A stretch of 64,000 nucleotides of DNA from Eonycteris spelaea (taxonomy: Eukaryota > Chordata > Mammalia > Chiroptera > Pteropodidae): assembly GCA_003508835.1 (NCBI GenBank), contig PUFA01000084.1:2170001-2234000 (forward strand), in the 5' to 3' direction. Positions 1-10,025 of the stretch are shown here, piece after piece; positions within the stretch are counted from its first letter, which is position 1, and every line of letters begins with the position of its first letter. The notes beneath the pieces were generated by a model. The model was not told the origin of the DNA and did no database searches. It saw nothing but the letters and a program-made list of their open reading frames with translations. The translations under genes and the position numbers were made by a program.

Positions 1-755
1 TATGCAAAATATAACCTTGCTTCAATTACCTTTCAATATTATTCAACAATTAATTGAAATAGATCATAGACTTAAGTGTAGAATTTGAAATATGAAAGTT
101 CTAGGAGAAAACATAAGAGAAAATCTTTATTATCTTGGGTTAGGCAAAGGATTTGTTAGCTATGACACCAAATCACAATTTCTAAAGAAAAAAAGATAAA
201 ATTAAACTTATTAAAATTAAAAATCCTGTTCTTTAAAAGTATACTGTTAAAAGAATTAAAAGACGAACACAATCTGGTGTATAAAACATTTGCCGTCATA
301 CAGCTGATAAAGGAATTTTGTTCATCAACATGTAATGTATAAATGGATTTTAGTATATCCATATAATAGAATAGTTTCTCAGTAAATAAAAAGGAATGAA
401 CTATTGATACATAAAACAACATAGATAAATCTCAATTAGGCTAAGTGAAAAGAAACCAGACAAAAGAGAGCACTGACTAAGTGATTCCAATTTACATGAA
501 ATTCTAGAAATGAAACAAACTAACAACCCAGTATTACTGTTTTACTGGGGCTGGGAGTGGTTGTAGAAGGGGCAAGAAAGAGGAATTACACAGGGGCACA
601 AGGAGACCTGGAGAGGTGATAAATATGTTTATCTTAACTGTGGTGATGGTTTCATAGGAAATGTACATATCAATGTATCAAATCAAATACTTTCAATATG
701 TGCAGTTTATTGTATATCCATTATACCTTCAAAAAGGCTGTTTTCTTTTTCCTTT
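1..755 (+). mobile_element. LINE-1 3' end (ORF2 tail plus 3' UTR), sense
   Basis: This is a decayed L1 copy on the plus strand. Bases 60-330 resemble the end of L1 ORF2, including the stretch that encodes a 'gly-lys-ala/gly-phe' type tail, but stops break the frame. Bases 370-740 resemble the old L1 3' UTR, with a G-rich patch at 545-580 and a terminal block ending near 740. Between about 330 and 360 the two parts are joined with sequence missing relative to a full L1, so an internal deletion is likely. The left side is cut by the window edge. The subfamily (L1MA/L1MB-like) is a guess. Confidence 0.8.
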
Positions 756-1329
756 GGAAAGCAAAAAATGCTGGGGAAAATAGGAGCTAGCAGGAAAAGA
801 GGATGGCCAAAATGAGATAGAATGACTTCATAGAAAAGCCATAGGCGTGAATATACAGGAGCTGAGCAGAAGGCTGTTGAGGACAGACATTGTGGCCGTC
901 ACTTATTTCATAGGGTTGCCAGGAGTCGGAGCTTGACTCAGTGGCACGTAACAGAACTGTTTTTATTAAAAAGTTCCTTTCTAGTCCTAGTTTTGATTGG
1001 TTTTTCATCATAAATGGATACTACAAGTTATTGAATCCTTTATGCTAAACCTTTAATATGATCATGTGTTTTTTTTCTCATTTACTTTGTTCATTGCTGT
1101 AAATGCAAACACCCCAATTTTTAGATTATTTTTATTATGCATTTTATCTCATCAGTTAATAAGGTGAACATATTTTCTCATCAACCAATTTCTTTAGTGG
1201 TATCATACAGATTGAAACATGTTTTCTCCATTATCAATGTCTAATGCCAATTAGGACTCAACTCTTCCTGCAAAATGCAAGGACCTAAAAACCTTTTAAT
1301 ATCCTCTCTCTCCCATTCATCCTGTTTGC
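756..1329. other. Unassigned AT-rich sequence
   Basis: I recognise no gene or repeat here. The 74-codon minus-strand frame at 787-1011 has no recognisable similarity. Confidence 0.4.
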
Positions 1330-2460
1330 TGTAGCTTCATGTATTTTAATTCTCTGCAGTTTTTAAAAGCCCAGAGGCTTATTCATGTTTTAGCTAAAAA
1401 GACAAATTTACCACATATTTAACACTTTTTAAAATTTATTCCTTTCTCTTAATATTTCCTTCAGGTGTAACGTTGAAAATGCTCTTGATTTTTTACCTAA
1501 CTGAAAATACCTTTTTTTTCCTTTCATTTTGCTGATAAGTAATCTTTGCTAGGAAATTAATTCTTTTCCAGAAATTTGAAAGTATAAGTTCTTTATTTTT
1601 CTCTTCAGAAATCAGCTATTATTGTTACCTTTAAAAGTATTTTGTTGTTTCCATAGCTGCATTTAGAAATTTATCTTCATTTGATTTTTAGCAATTTTAC
1701 TATGCTGTTCATGGGTGTAATTTTCTTTTTCTTTATTCTGCTCACTTTTATAATATTTCTTACATCTGTGGTTTTAATATTTCTCAGTCGTCTTGATAAT
1801 TCTCAGGTATTATTTTCCTTCAAATAATACTTTTGTGTATTTCTTTTCTCCTTTCCTTCTGGGATTTTAATTATATTTAACTAATAGTTTTTGTCTGTAT
1901 TTTATTTTGCATAATCTCTCTATATTTTCCTTTCCTCTTCTCTTTATTAAGGTTTCGTCTGATCTAATTTTCAGTGTTTAATTCTCTAATCAGCTGTTTT
2001 ATCATTGCTATTAAAACCCATCCATTTTTAAAATTTCAGATTTTTTGTTTTTAATTTAGTAGTTAGCTTTGACTCTTTTTTAAAAATTTCTATTTATCTA
2101 CAAAAATTTCTTTATATATATATATTCTCTATATATAATATATACGTATTATATATATACTTTTATTCCTCCCCCCACCCCCCCGCCCCGCTTGACCACA
2201 TTAAACAGTTAAATTCTGTATATGATATCTTACCGTCTGGAGCACAGTGGGTCAGTTTTTATTGCCTGTTGTTCTTGCTTTTCAATCATTATTTGTTATC
2301 TCCTCATGTGTCAGAATGTTTTGATTATGTACCAGTAGGTGAAAACTTATGACAATATACAAAATCTTTTAAAATTAAAAATATGAAAAAAATATATACG
2401 AGTAATTCGTGGCCAATGTATGTTTATTGTTGTCTAAAAAATATTGTTTGCTTCTGACAT
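1330..2460 (-). mobile_element. Ancient L1M, antisense
   Basis: The plus strand is T-rich and reads like the reverse complement of old L1M elements. Recognisable blocks include the one around 1485-1640 (rich in 'cctaactgaaaat' and 'agaaatcagct') and the T/C-rich block to about 2050. The same type of antisense L1M sequence recurs at 60.9-62.6 kb. The copy is old and broken by a simple AT repeat near 2.1 kb. It may continue to about 2900 in the 5' direction of the element. Confidence 0.6.
2116..2192. repeat. AT-rich simple repeat followed by C-run
   Basis: Imperfect (TA)n at 2116-2160 is followed by a T-rich spacer and a cytosine-rich run at about 2169-2192. Confidence 0.85.
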
Positions 2461-4864
2461 ACAGTTAGTAGGGATACCAGCATCTCAGATCTTTCTACTG
2501 AAGTTTCAATGAATGAGGTGATTTTCAGTCAAAGACCCCATCAGGCCAGGTCTACTTCTGAATACCCTTTATTCCTAGGTCTACCCTTCATGTTACCAAG
2601 CCAGGACCTGGTGGTTTTATCAGGCTCCTCATGAAAAGTTCTGAACTCCAAATTTTATGTCCCTGCTCAGCTTCTTGAGCCTTTCAGTTGCTTCCTTCAG
2701 AACTGACATTCACTCCTAGGGTATAATGGACCTAAGTGCCAGTTTCATCTCTCTTAATTTCTGTTTGCTTCTTAGACCGTGGCCTCATAATTATTCACTA
2801 CTTTTGCTAGTTCTCGGATAGTTTCGAAGAGATGAGTTTAATATTTTGTCCAGTTTTTTTTTTTCTTTTGTTATTTTTTTTGGGGGGGAGGGGAATGTTT
2901 GATCTTAATCACCAGATCATCTTGCCAGAAAGAGAAGTTTTTATTCCACTTTGTTATTTTTTTCTCCCTTAGACATCTAAATCTTCAGTTTCTCAAACTT
3001 TCCTCCTCAAAAGTTTCTTACCTCCTAGATATTTTTAAAGATAGATATGGGAAATGCAAGAGGCTAATTTGGCAGATATTCTCGGTTTTCTCTCCAAGAG
3101 ATATTCTTTCCTTCCTTGTAAATAAAATCTCAGTTACTTGCACCAATATACTCATCCCCCAGGCATGAGGTTTTAATTAGGCTAAATAGAATAAATAAAT
3201 AATTTTTATTTCCTCTGTTAGGTAACTCAGAGTTGGTCAATGGGATATAAGAAGTCTTCTGAGGATTGATCTTATCCTCTCTTCACCTCCACTAAAAGAC
3301 AGAGCCACACTTTTAATGTCCTCACCCACTTTCTTTTTTTTTTTGAGGTACTTTTTTTGCGAGAATAAGACACAAGATTTGGTGCAGCTAACCTGTGATA
3401 ATGAGTTTAAACCACCAACACATGAATGACTGTAGAACAGGATGACAGCATAAGCTGAGGTTCTTGTTGACATTTGTTAAGATGCTGTGGCATCCTTCAA
3501 GTCTCCTAACCCTGAATTTCTTATTCACAATAATGGATCCTTATTATTACCACTTTTAAGTAGGAATTGTTATTTGTAGCAAAACATATTCTCAGGGATA
3601 TATAGTAAACTCTGAATAGTGTCTGATGTTACTAAGGAGTACCTCTTTGTCTGGCCACATTCTGAGCAGATGTTCTATGGCATAGCTCTGAGCACTTCTG
3701 TTCTCAAGAAACACGCGGCCTTTGTTTCCTTCAGTACTTACTGGCTTTTCTTTCCTGTCCATTCTGTTTCCATCTCCAATGCTAAAAAATGTAAACTTAG
3801 TTCTTTCCTGGATTGAGGCCCATTACATTTTCTGTCTGGGTAATGTTATTTTCTATGTTCAAGAAGTTTTATTTTCCCTCCAGATGAATACATTCTTCCT
3901 CCTTAAATATTTCAAAAGGCATCCAAGTCTTTTGCCTAAAACTGAGTCTCATTTTAGTGACTAGCCAGCCTGACCTCCTCCAATGGTAAGGCCTGAGAAA
4001 GGACAGGAGTCTGCATGTGGGAACCTTCTTCCTCAAATTATTTCCTGCTTCCCCTCTGTGAGAAATGCTGAAGAAAAGCATGAAAATTTATAAAATTGCA
4101 TAACAAAGTGAAATACTTTTGTTTATATATACTAGGTGGGGACTTTGCATTTTCTTAGAAATGCTTTTCTAAAATCAAGCATGATCCTAGCAAAGCTGTC
4201 TTCTCCTGAGTTTTCACTTAGGGGGTAGGTACAGTATTTGAGAGATGGGGCTGGAAAAATGCTCAGCTGTAGTGTGGTGGTGATTCTTTCACTTTAGAGC
4301 AAGTAACCCCTGCGTTCGCCTCAAAGTGAGCTTTTGTGCATTGATTTTTAAGCAGTGTAAGAGGACTCCTCAGTTGACCCCGTGAAGCACCTGGGACGAA
4401 TTCAAGATGTGACCAGTGACTGCTGGCAGGAGCCCAGCTTACATGAGGGACAATTTGGTTCAATATTTAGGGAATGTTCCTGAATTATCTCGTTAAAAAT
4501 CTGTCCATTCTCCCTTCTGAGCTTGACAGTTGATAAAGAGTTTAACAATATCATTTTGATAGGCAGATAGCCTCTTCTTCATTTGCTGGATTTGTCCTTC
4601 ATCAGATGAAGTCTAGACAAAGGACCCCTGGCATCATTCTGTGTCTATTTGACCAGAGAAACCATCTGAATTAATGGTCCAGCTGACCTATCTGTAGAGG
4701 CTTCTAGGCCAGACTCTGTAGAAGGGAGGGAGAGGCTGTGGGCTATTAGGATTTGCAATTTCCTGATATGCCACTGCTGAGCCTAAGGGCTGGCTTTAGA
4801 CAACTTTTGTTAAATTGATAGCTTGTTATCATCAACATATTACTATGTATCTACTTACCATTTC
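2461..4864. other. Unassigned sequence
   Basis: I see no confident gene. Bases 2461-2900 may extend the antisense L1M to the left. A G-run sits at about 2881-2893 and a T-run at about 3333-3342. Short frames on both strands (for example 3722-3964 plus and 3869-4081 minus) overlap each other and match no family I know. Confidence 0.4.
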
Positions 4865-4865
4865 C

Positions 4866-5655
4866 GAAGCAGATTGCCCCCAAACCTGCTCCTCTCTGTG
4901 TCCATTTCAGTCTGTGGCAACTCCATTCTGCTGTCGCTCAGGCCAGAACATTTGCTATAGTCCTTGACTCCACTCTTTTTCTCACACACCACATCTAAAC
5001 CCACCAGCAAATTTCAATTGGCTGTACTTTCAGAGTTCATTTCAGAATTTAACTGCCATCACTGTAATCTGAGCAATCATCTATCCCTGATTATTTCAAA
5101 GGCATCCTGAATCATCTTCCTACTCCCACCCTGCCCCATTTCAAAGCTATTCTCAAAATAGCAGATTTATCTCTAAAAATACAGTACAGATTATTCCTTC
5201 CTCCAATCTTCCAGCTAACTCTGGAGCTCATATCGTACCATGCCCCCTCTCATTCACTCTTCTGCTTTACCATCATTGCCTCCTTCCTGCTTCTCAGACA
5301 TGCCTGGAGTGCTGTCACCCTAGGGCATTTGCATTTGTTCCTTTGCCTGGAATGCTGTTCTCCTAGTATTATCATTTCTTTCAGTTCTTTTCTCATATGT
5401 CATGTTCTCTATTGATGCTTTCCCTAACCCTTATGTAAAAATTTACCTTCCTTAGTACCTCCCTGCTTACTGCTTTGTTTTCCCCCTTAGCACTTACCGT
5501 CATCTGGCAAACTATTTTTTTCTTTATTTATCTTGTTTGTGGATGTGTTCTTCCAGTAGAGTACATGGCCGATGACAGTAGGCAATTTCATCTTTTTATT
5601 TACTGAAGTATCAGCAGCATCTAGGTCAGTGTGGCACATAAATGTGTTGCAATGT
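4866..5655 (+). mobile_element. L2 LINE, 3' region, sense
   Basis: The C/T-rich plus strand follows the L2 3' consensus order: a block about treating cases in 'cattgcctccttcctgcttctca', then the 'gcatttgcatttgttcc' block near 5325-5345, the 'ttgcctggaatgctgttc' block near 5343-5360, the 'cttagcacttacc' block near 5485-5500, and the terminal 'ggcacataaatg' near 5631-5645. The copy is strongly diverged. Confidence 0.8.
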
Positions 5656-5835
5656 TCTCAAGTAGGGGCCAGCCACCTGTTTTTGTAAATAAAGTTTTAT
5701 TGGAATATAGTCACATCTGTTCTTTTATATTTTGTCTCTGGCTCCTTTGAGTACAGTGCCAGAGACTTTGTGTTCTATAAGCTTAAAATATTTACTATTT
5801 GGCTGTTTCAGAAAATTTGTTGCCAAAATCTGCTC
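5650..5835 (+). mobile_element. Non-autonomous hAT-type MER element
   Basis: This resembles the element at 14.88-15.10 kb. Both share the 'cctgtttttgtaaataaa' core, the 'ttttattggaa' block and the 'aaaatatttacta' block in the same order. It lies directly against the 3' end of the L2 copy. Its terminal inverted repeats are decayed. Confidence 0.6.
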
Positions 5836-6779
5836 TCAAGGATTTTACAATGTAATTGGGAAAAGAGGATTAGTAACTTCTGGAAGACAGTTATCCTTGG
5901 GTCTTATGTTTCTGTCCCTCTTTTGAGCAGAGGCACTGATTGCCTTTTTTTCTTTTTTCTTTTTTGTATATTTCTTTTCAAGGAAGTTGTATAGCAGACA
6001 ACCTTAGAAGATACAGTGTCTTCCTCTGGAGGAAAGGTCAGGTATGCTTACCAACTATTTTAAAAGATTCAAGTTCCCCAAGCTCAGGATTTCTTTCTTG
6101 TAATGCTAACCAGTGTGTGTTCAGGTGTCTCTGGCCTACGAATCATCCAGTGGGAACCAGGGCTCAGGGAACCAGCACAAGAAGAGCTGATGTTCCAGCT
6201 GCTGCTTTTGCTGCGAGTAACAAAATAATTTTGTCTTCGACCAGATATCTCATAACTTCCGCGAACATCCATGAAACTGTGGGAGGCTAATTGGCTAGCT
6301 TGCAAGTCAGATCTTTGACCCTTCACAATTTTTGACAGTTTTAAAAAAAAGATCCCGGGAAGGCAAAAGTGATAGATGTTCAACCCCCAGGGTTGACTGG
6401 GAGAGAAGCTTGATAAAGGTGGTTTTATAGGGGACAAAGAAATGCAGAAAGCATAATGAGTTAAAAGAAAAATGAGAGAGTTGATGAAACATGTTCCCAA
6501 AGATGTGGGAGGAAAGAGGACCAAAGAGTACGCATGAGAATAGTACTGATAAGGGAGAGGGCCATCTACTCTACCCTCTGGGACAGGCTGGAAAAGAATG
6601 GATTGACTAGATATTGATGAGAGGTAAGACTTAAGTATACAGGCAGGAAGGGAGAAGATAGTTCAGATAAAGAGAGTAAGGACAATGGGGACAGGGAGGG
6701 TTCCAGCTACTTGGGAGCTTGAAATGACATGCAAGTAGTGTGGAGATTGTTTTATAGGCCTTAGAGAATAGTTGAAGAT
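5836..6779. other. Unassigned sequence, possibly with LTR relic
   Basis: No gene is supported. Overlapping frames of 116 codons (plus, 5940-6290) and 146 codons (minus, 6084-6524) lie here, but neither has a recognisable domain. Bases 6100-6260 look like a decayed interspersed repeat that I cannot name. Bases 6560-6779 may be part of the antisense L2 copy that follows. Confidence 0.35.
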
Positions 6780-6900
6780 TAACTAATATGAAGATAAAGC
6801 AAAATGGTATTCAGAAAGATTAGCTTGGTCATGTGCAGAATATTTTGAGATGAGAGTCTAGAATGGAGAGAATAGTTAGGAGACATTTCAAAACTGTATA
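6780..6900 (-). mobile_element. L2 LINE, antisense, left part
   Basis: The purine-rich plus strand matches the reverse complement of the L2 3' region, with 'aaagattagcttggtcatg' and 'gagaatagttaggagac' blocks in order. The copy resumes at 7505 after an L1M insertion. Confidence 0.5.
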
Positions 6901-6984
6901 GTGTTTCATTAACTATTTCTGACAGGTTAAAGTCATGAAGAGTAAAATATAAACAAACAAACAAAAAACGCTGTATGTCCACAA

Positions 6985-7500
6985 CCCCTTTAAGAAATTA
7001 AACATAAATACAGTCGAAGCCCTCTTTGTACCCCTTCTCTAGGCACTTTCCCCTTCTCACCCCCATCCCCATCCCCTGCTGAGTAACCATAATAATTAAT
7101 TTGGTATTTATGAATTCCCTACTTAAAAACATATTTTTACTAAATTATTTACTAACCAGTGATATTATGTGCATTGATATGAAATATTTGTCAAAAGAAT
7201 ATCATTTGAATTTATTCTTGTGATGTTTGCTATTTTAGCACACATTTTGTTGTGAAAATCATCCATGTTATGTAGCTTTGGTTTATTCATTTTCACTCTT
7301 GCATACTTATTCCATGTGTAACTATACCAGAATTGATCAGTTCTCTTGTGATGGAACATATAGATGTTTTCTAGTTTTTTATTATTCTGCTCAATGCTGA
7401 AGTGAAAGATTTTGTAATTTCCCTGTAAAAGTGTATGAAAATTCTTAAGGACATTTCTCTTAAGAATGAAATTTCTGGATTATAAGATATGCCAATAGGA
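6985..7500 (-). mobile_element. Ancient L1M, antisense
   Basis: The plus strand carries the reverse complement of an old L1 3' region, with recognisable blocks 'atccatgttatgtagc', 'tggtttattcattttcac' and 'ctgctcaatgctgaagtg', then 'atttctggattataagat'. It divides the antisense L2 copy at 6780-7680. Confidence 0.6.
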
Positions 7501-7504
7501 AGGG

Positions 7505-7685
7505 TATTGGAATAGTGTAGATGAGAAATAATTAAATCAGACTAGATTTAGGTGATGAGAAGGAATAAAACTTTAGTAGGCGTATTGGATAGCACTTGAG
7601 GACTCAGAGATGAGAGGGAGAAAAAGAAGTTAGTTTAAGAATGACACAGAGTTATATGCAGGGGATGGACCAGGAAAATAATGCT
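7505..7685 (-). mobile_element. L2 LINE, antisense, right part
   Basis: This continues the L2 alignment that stopped near 6900: a 'gtattggaatagtgtagatgag' type block, then 'ttaggtgatgag', and a 'gacacagagtt' block. The order agrees with one L2 copy split by the L1M. Confidence 0.5.
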
Positions 7686-8014
7686 ACTTCAGACAGAAAT
7701 GGAATGTACGGAAGAATGCTTCCCTGAGGGTACATGTTTAAGGCATGTCTAGTTAGGTTTGTTATGGGAATTGCAATGTATGTAATTTAGATTTCCAGCA
7801 GATGACATAAGATTTAAAATTAAATTTTTGAGAGAAACAAACAGTATCAGAGATGCAATTTTATATGCTATTTTTATGGATGTTATACTTAAAAACCATG
7901 TGAGAATAGGGTTTCTATATAAGAGGAGGTAAATAGAATAAGAAGATAGCCAACACAGCAGAGCCAGTCGAATGCTGTGACAGATTATACTATTGCTTAA
8001 CGATTCATATTTGC
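7686..8014. other. Unassigned sequence
   Basis: I see nothing I can identify here. Confidence 0.4.
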
Positions 8015-8825
8015 TTCCTTATATAGGGTTCTCACCTTCTACCACGTAAACCATTGTGCCTCCTGAGGGGAGGAGCGTACATCCCAGTTTCATGGACTCT
8101 GGGTTTGGCCACATGGTACGCTTGGGCTAATCTGTGAACAAACGTGACGAATGTCTTTTCTAAGGAGAACTATGAGAACTGTTCCTTTAACCTAGGTCCC
8201 AGAGCTGCAACCAACCTGCATTTCGTGCATGACGTGACTTCACCCAAATTAGGTCATTTCTTCACCCAGATTGACTAATTCAACTTATAGGCGCAGAAGC
8301 AAATTTGCAAGGAGTTTAAAGATTGAATTTTGTGAAAAAAATTACATTATTTTTGTCTAATTTTGTGAGAATTCTAGTGGTTAAAAAAAGGAGAGACAGA
8401 TGTGCTAAAAAGCATTTAATACTCTCCCCATAGTCCAATTCTCTCTCTCCAAAACAAATCGTTGAAGTTAGCCATGACCATAGAAATTACATCAGCCAGT
8501 AAAATGTCTGCAAAAGGGATATTTTTCAGTTGCTGGGGAGAAGCATTTAGGAGCTGATATCCAGTTCTCCACCTTCCTCTTTCCCTCTTGTGCTAATCAC
8601 AGAAACTATATACATTACAATTGCTTGTATACTATACAATCGCAGTATGGTGGAATATATTTTTATTTGGGACTTTGAGTTGTCAACATAGGTGATATTT
8701 GTTCTAGAGAGTCACTCTGTCTGTAGTGCACTTATGATCAATAAATAAGCCTTTGTTTTTGTCCTTGAGATTTTGATGTTGTTTGTTATTTTGATGCATA
8801 GCCTAGCATACCCTGACTAAATGGC
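8015..8825 (+). mobile_element. MLT1-like (MaLR) LTR relics
   Basis: The right part ends like a MaLR LTR: an AATAAA-type block at about 8739-8750, then 'gcctttgttt', a 'gagattttgatgttg' block, and a tail with 'gcctagcataccctgacta' near 8801-8819. Two blocks of the LTR body appear in turn, at about 8090-8230 and 8485-8590. This suggests two partial copies or an internal duplication. The exact subfamily is uncertain. Confidence 0.55.
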
Positions 8826-9229
8826 ACGGTATGCTGAGACAGCAACACGGTCAATAGAAAGGTATTTTTAGACTAGAATGAAACAAGATGATTTGAAGAT
8901 AGATATGAAAACACTTAAAGAAAGAGAATAGATTGCAGAAGGGGTAAATCTGATGAAGTAAGGCAGCAGAAGAAATGAAAGAGAAGAATTAGTCACAGAG
9001 TAGATTAGTAAGAATGAAGGTCATCTCTTCCTCAGGGTTATGAGTGGATCGCATAGCATGGACCAGTCTATTTATTTTGATGGGGGTTTCTGTTTCTTAA
9101 AGAGCTGGTACAAAGTAATGGAAATTTTATTACAAGATTTTTTTTTTTAACTTGTAAATAACGATTGTTATTCAAGGTAAAGGAGAATTTATTATTCATG
9201 TAACACATCACAGAAAAGATAACCTTGAC
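8826..9229. other. Unassigned, possible antisense L2 remnant
   Basis: The purine-rich run at 8880-9020 could be more antisense L2, but I cannot align it with confidence. A T-run lies at about 9139-9148. Confidence 0.3.
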
Positions 9230-9565
9230 CTCAAAAACTGGATCCATGACTGAGGTGCTGTTAGGATTTTCTCTCTATCTCTGTGTCACTTCTCAGTTTC
9301 TCTCATATGTTGACCTCATCTTTTCTTAATATAGGCAAATGTTCTCTATGTGGAGGGGAACATGGCCATTTACATGAACTCACTTCCCAGAAGCTCTGCC
9401 ATCAGAGAGGAAAGATATGATTTCTGCTCCTTCAAGCCAGAAATATCCTGGAGGAGGTCTCTGCATGGGTCATGTGTCTATCCAGGCCAATCTCAGTGGT
9501 CAGATATTTGGACAATATTATTGACTCAGCTTGGTTCACAAGTCCACTCCTGTGGTCAAGAGCAC
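9230..9565 (+). mobile_element. Unnamed ancient interspersed repeat, copy 1
   Basis: The body has the same order of blocks as 13.86-14.23 kb: a pyrimidine-rich 'tctctatctctgtg/tatctctcctctc' block, then 'cttcccagaagctctg' or 'cctagcagaggaagc', then 'tcctggaggaggtct' or 'tcccagggaataat', and a 'gggtcatgtgtctatcc' or 'gtgtcatatgtccatcc' block. I recognise this as a common old mammalian repeat but cannot name the family. Confidence 0.4.
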
Positions 9566-9861
9566 TGAATTATTGCCAGAAGAGGTGAACAGTTCAGAAC
9601 AGAGGACTAAAATGATTTGGCTGCGGAATATAAATAATTAGTATATATAGAGTCCTTTATTTGGGGATGAAGCTTAGTGCTGAATGGAGTCGATGTCATC
9701 AGTTGCACAGAAAGTTCCAAAATTCCAAATTTTGAAATATTTGCTTGAAATATCATATAAGAAGAAACATAGACTTCAGGAAAGAAAACTGCAGAAACTA
9801 ATTTGTTCAACAGTGACAGGAAATGATATGAATGACAGGCCAGTAAGAATGACCAAGAATG

Positions 9862-10025
9862 ACCAGTGAAGTTCTTTTTTTTTTTTTTTAATGCCTATAG
9901 CATCTGGTATTTCTAGGTGGTCTCCCATCTAAGTACTAACTAGGCCTGACCCTGCTTAGCTTTCGAGATCAGATGAGATCGGGAATGTTCAGGGTGGCAT
10001 GGCCATGGACATCAGTGAAGTTCTT
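9862..10025. repeat. Target-site duplications flanking the 5S insert
   Basis: A 15-bp direct repeat with one mismatch lies at 9862-9876 and 10011-10025; the inner 13 bases are identical. The two copies exactly bracket the poly(T) and the 5S-like sequence. On the minus strand the duplication begins AAGAAC after TATT, a LINE-1 endonuclease-like site. Confidence 0.9.
9890..10010 (-). pseudogene. 5S rRNA retropseudogene
   Basis: The minus strand reads as a nearly full-length 5S rRNA, about 121 nt. It starts GTCCATGGCC at 10010 and ends with TAGGCATT near 9890. By hand alignment to mammalian 5S as I recall it, about 18 positions differ (around 85% identity), and most are G-to-A or C-to-T transitions. 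The internal control region is recognisable but altered in the A box/intermediate element and at three or so C-box positions. On the minus strand a 13-nt poly(A) (plus-strand T-run at 9877-9889) follows the 3' end, and a 15-bp duplication flanks the whole insert. The poly(A) and duplications show reverse transcription of a 5S transcript by LINE-1 machinery. It is not expected to supply ribosomal RNA. Confidence 0.93.

Noticed and set aside
6084..6524. 146-codon minus-strand frame overlapping a 116-codon plus-strand frame
   Set aside because: Opposite frames overlap, no domain is recognised and the composition is ordinary.
9890..10010. Functional 5S rRNA gene
   Set aside because: About 18 changes, altered internal promoter, poly(A) and target-site duplications show a retropseudogene.
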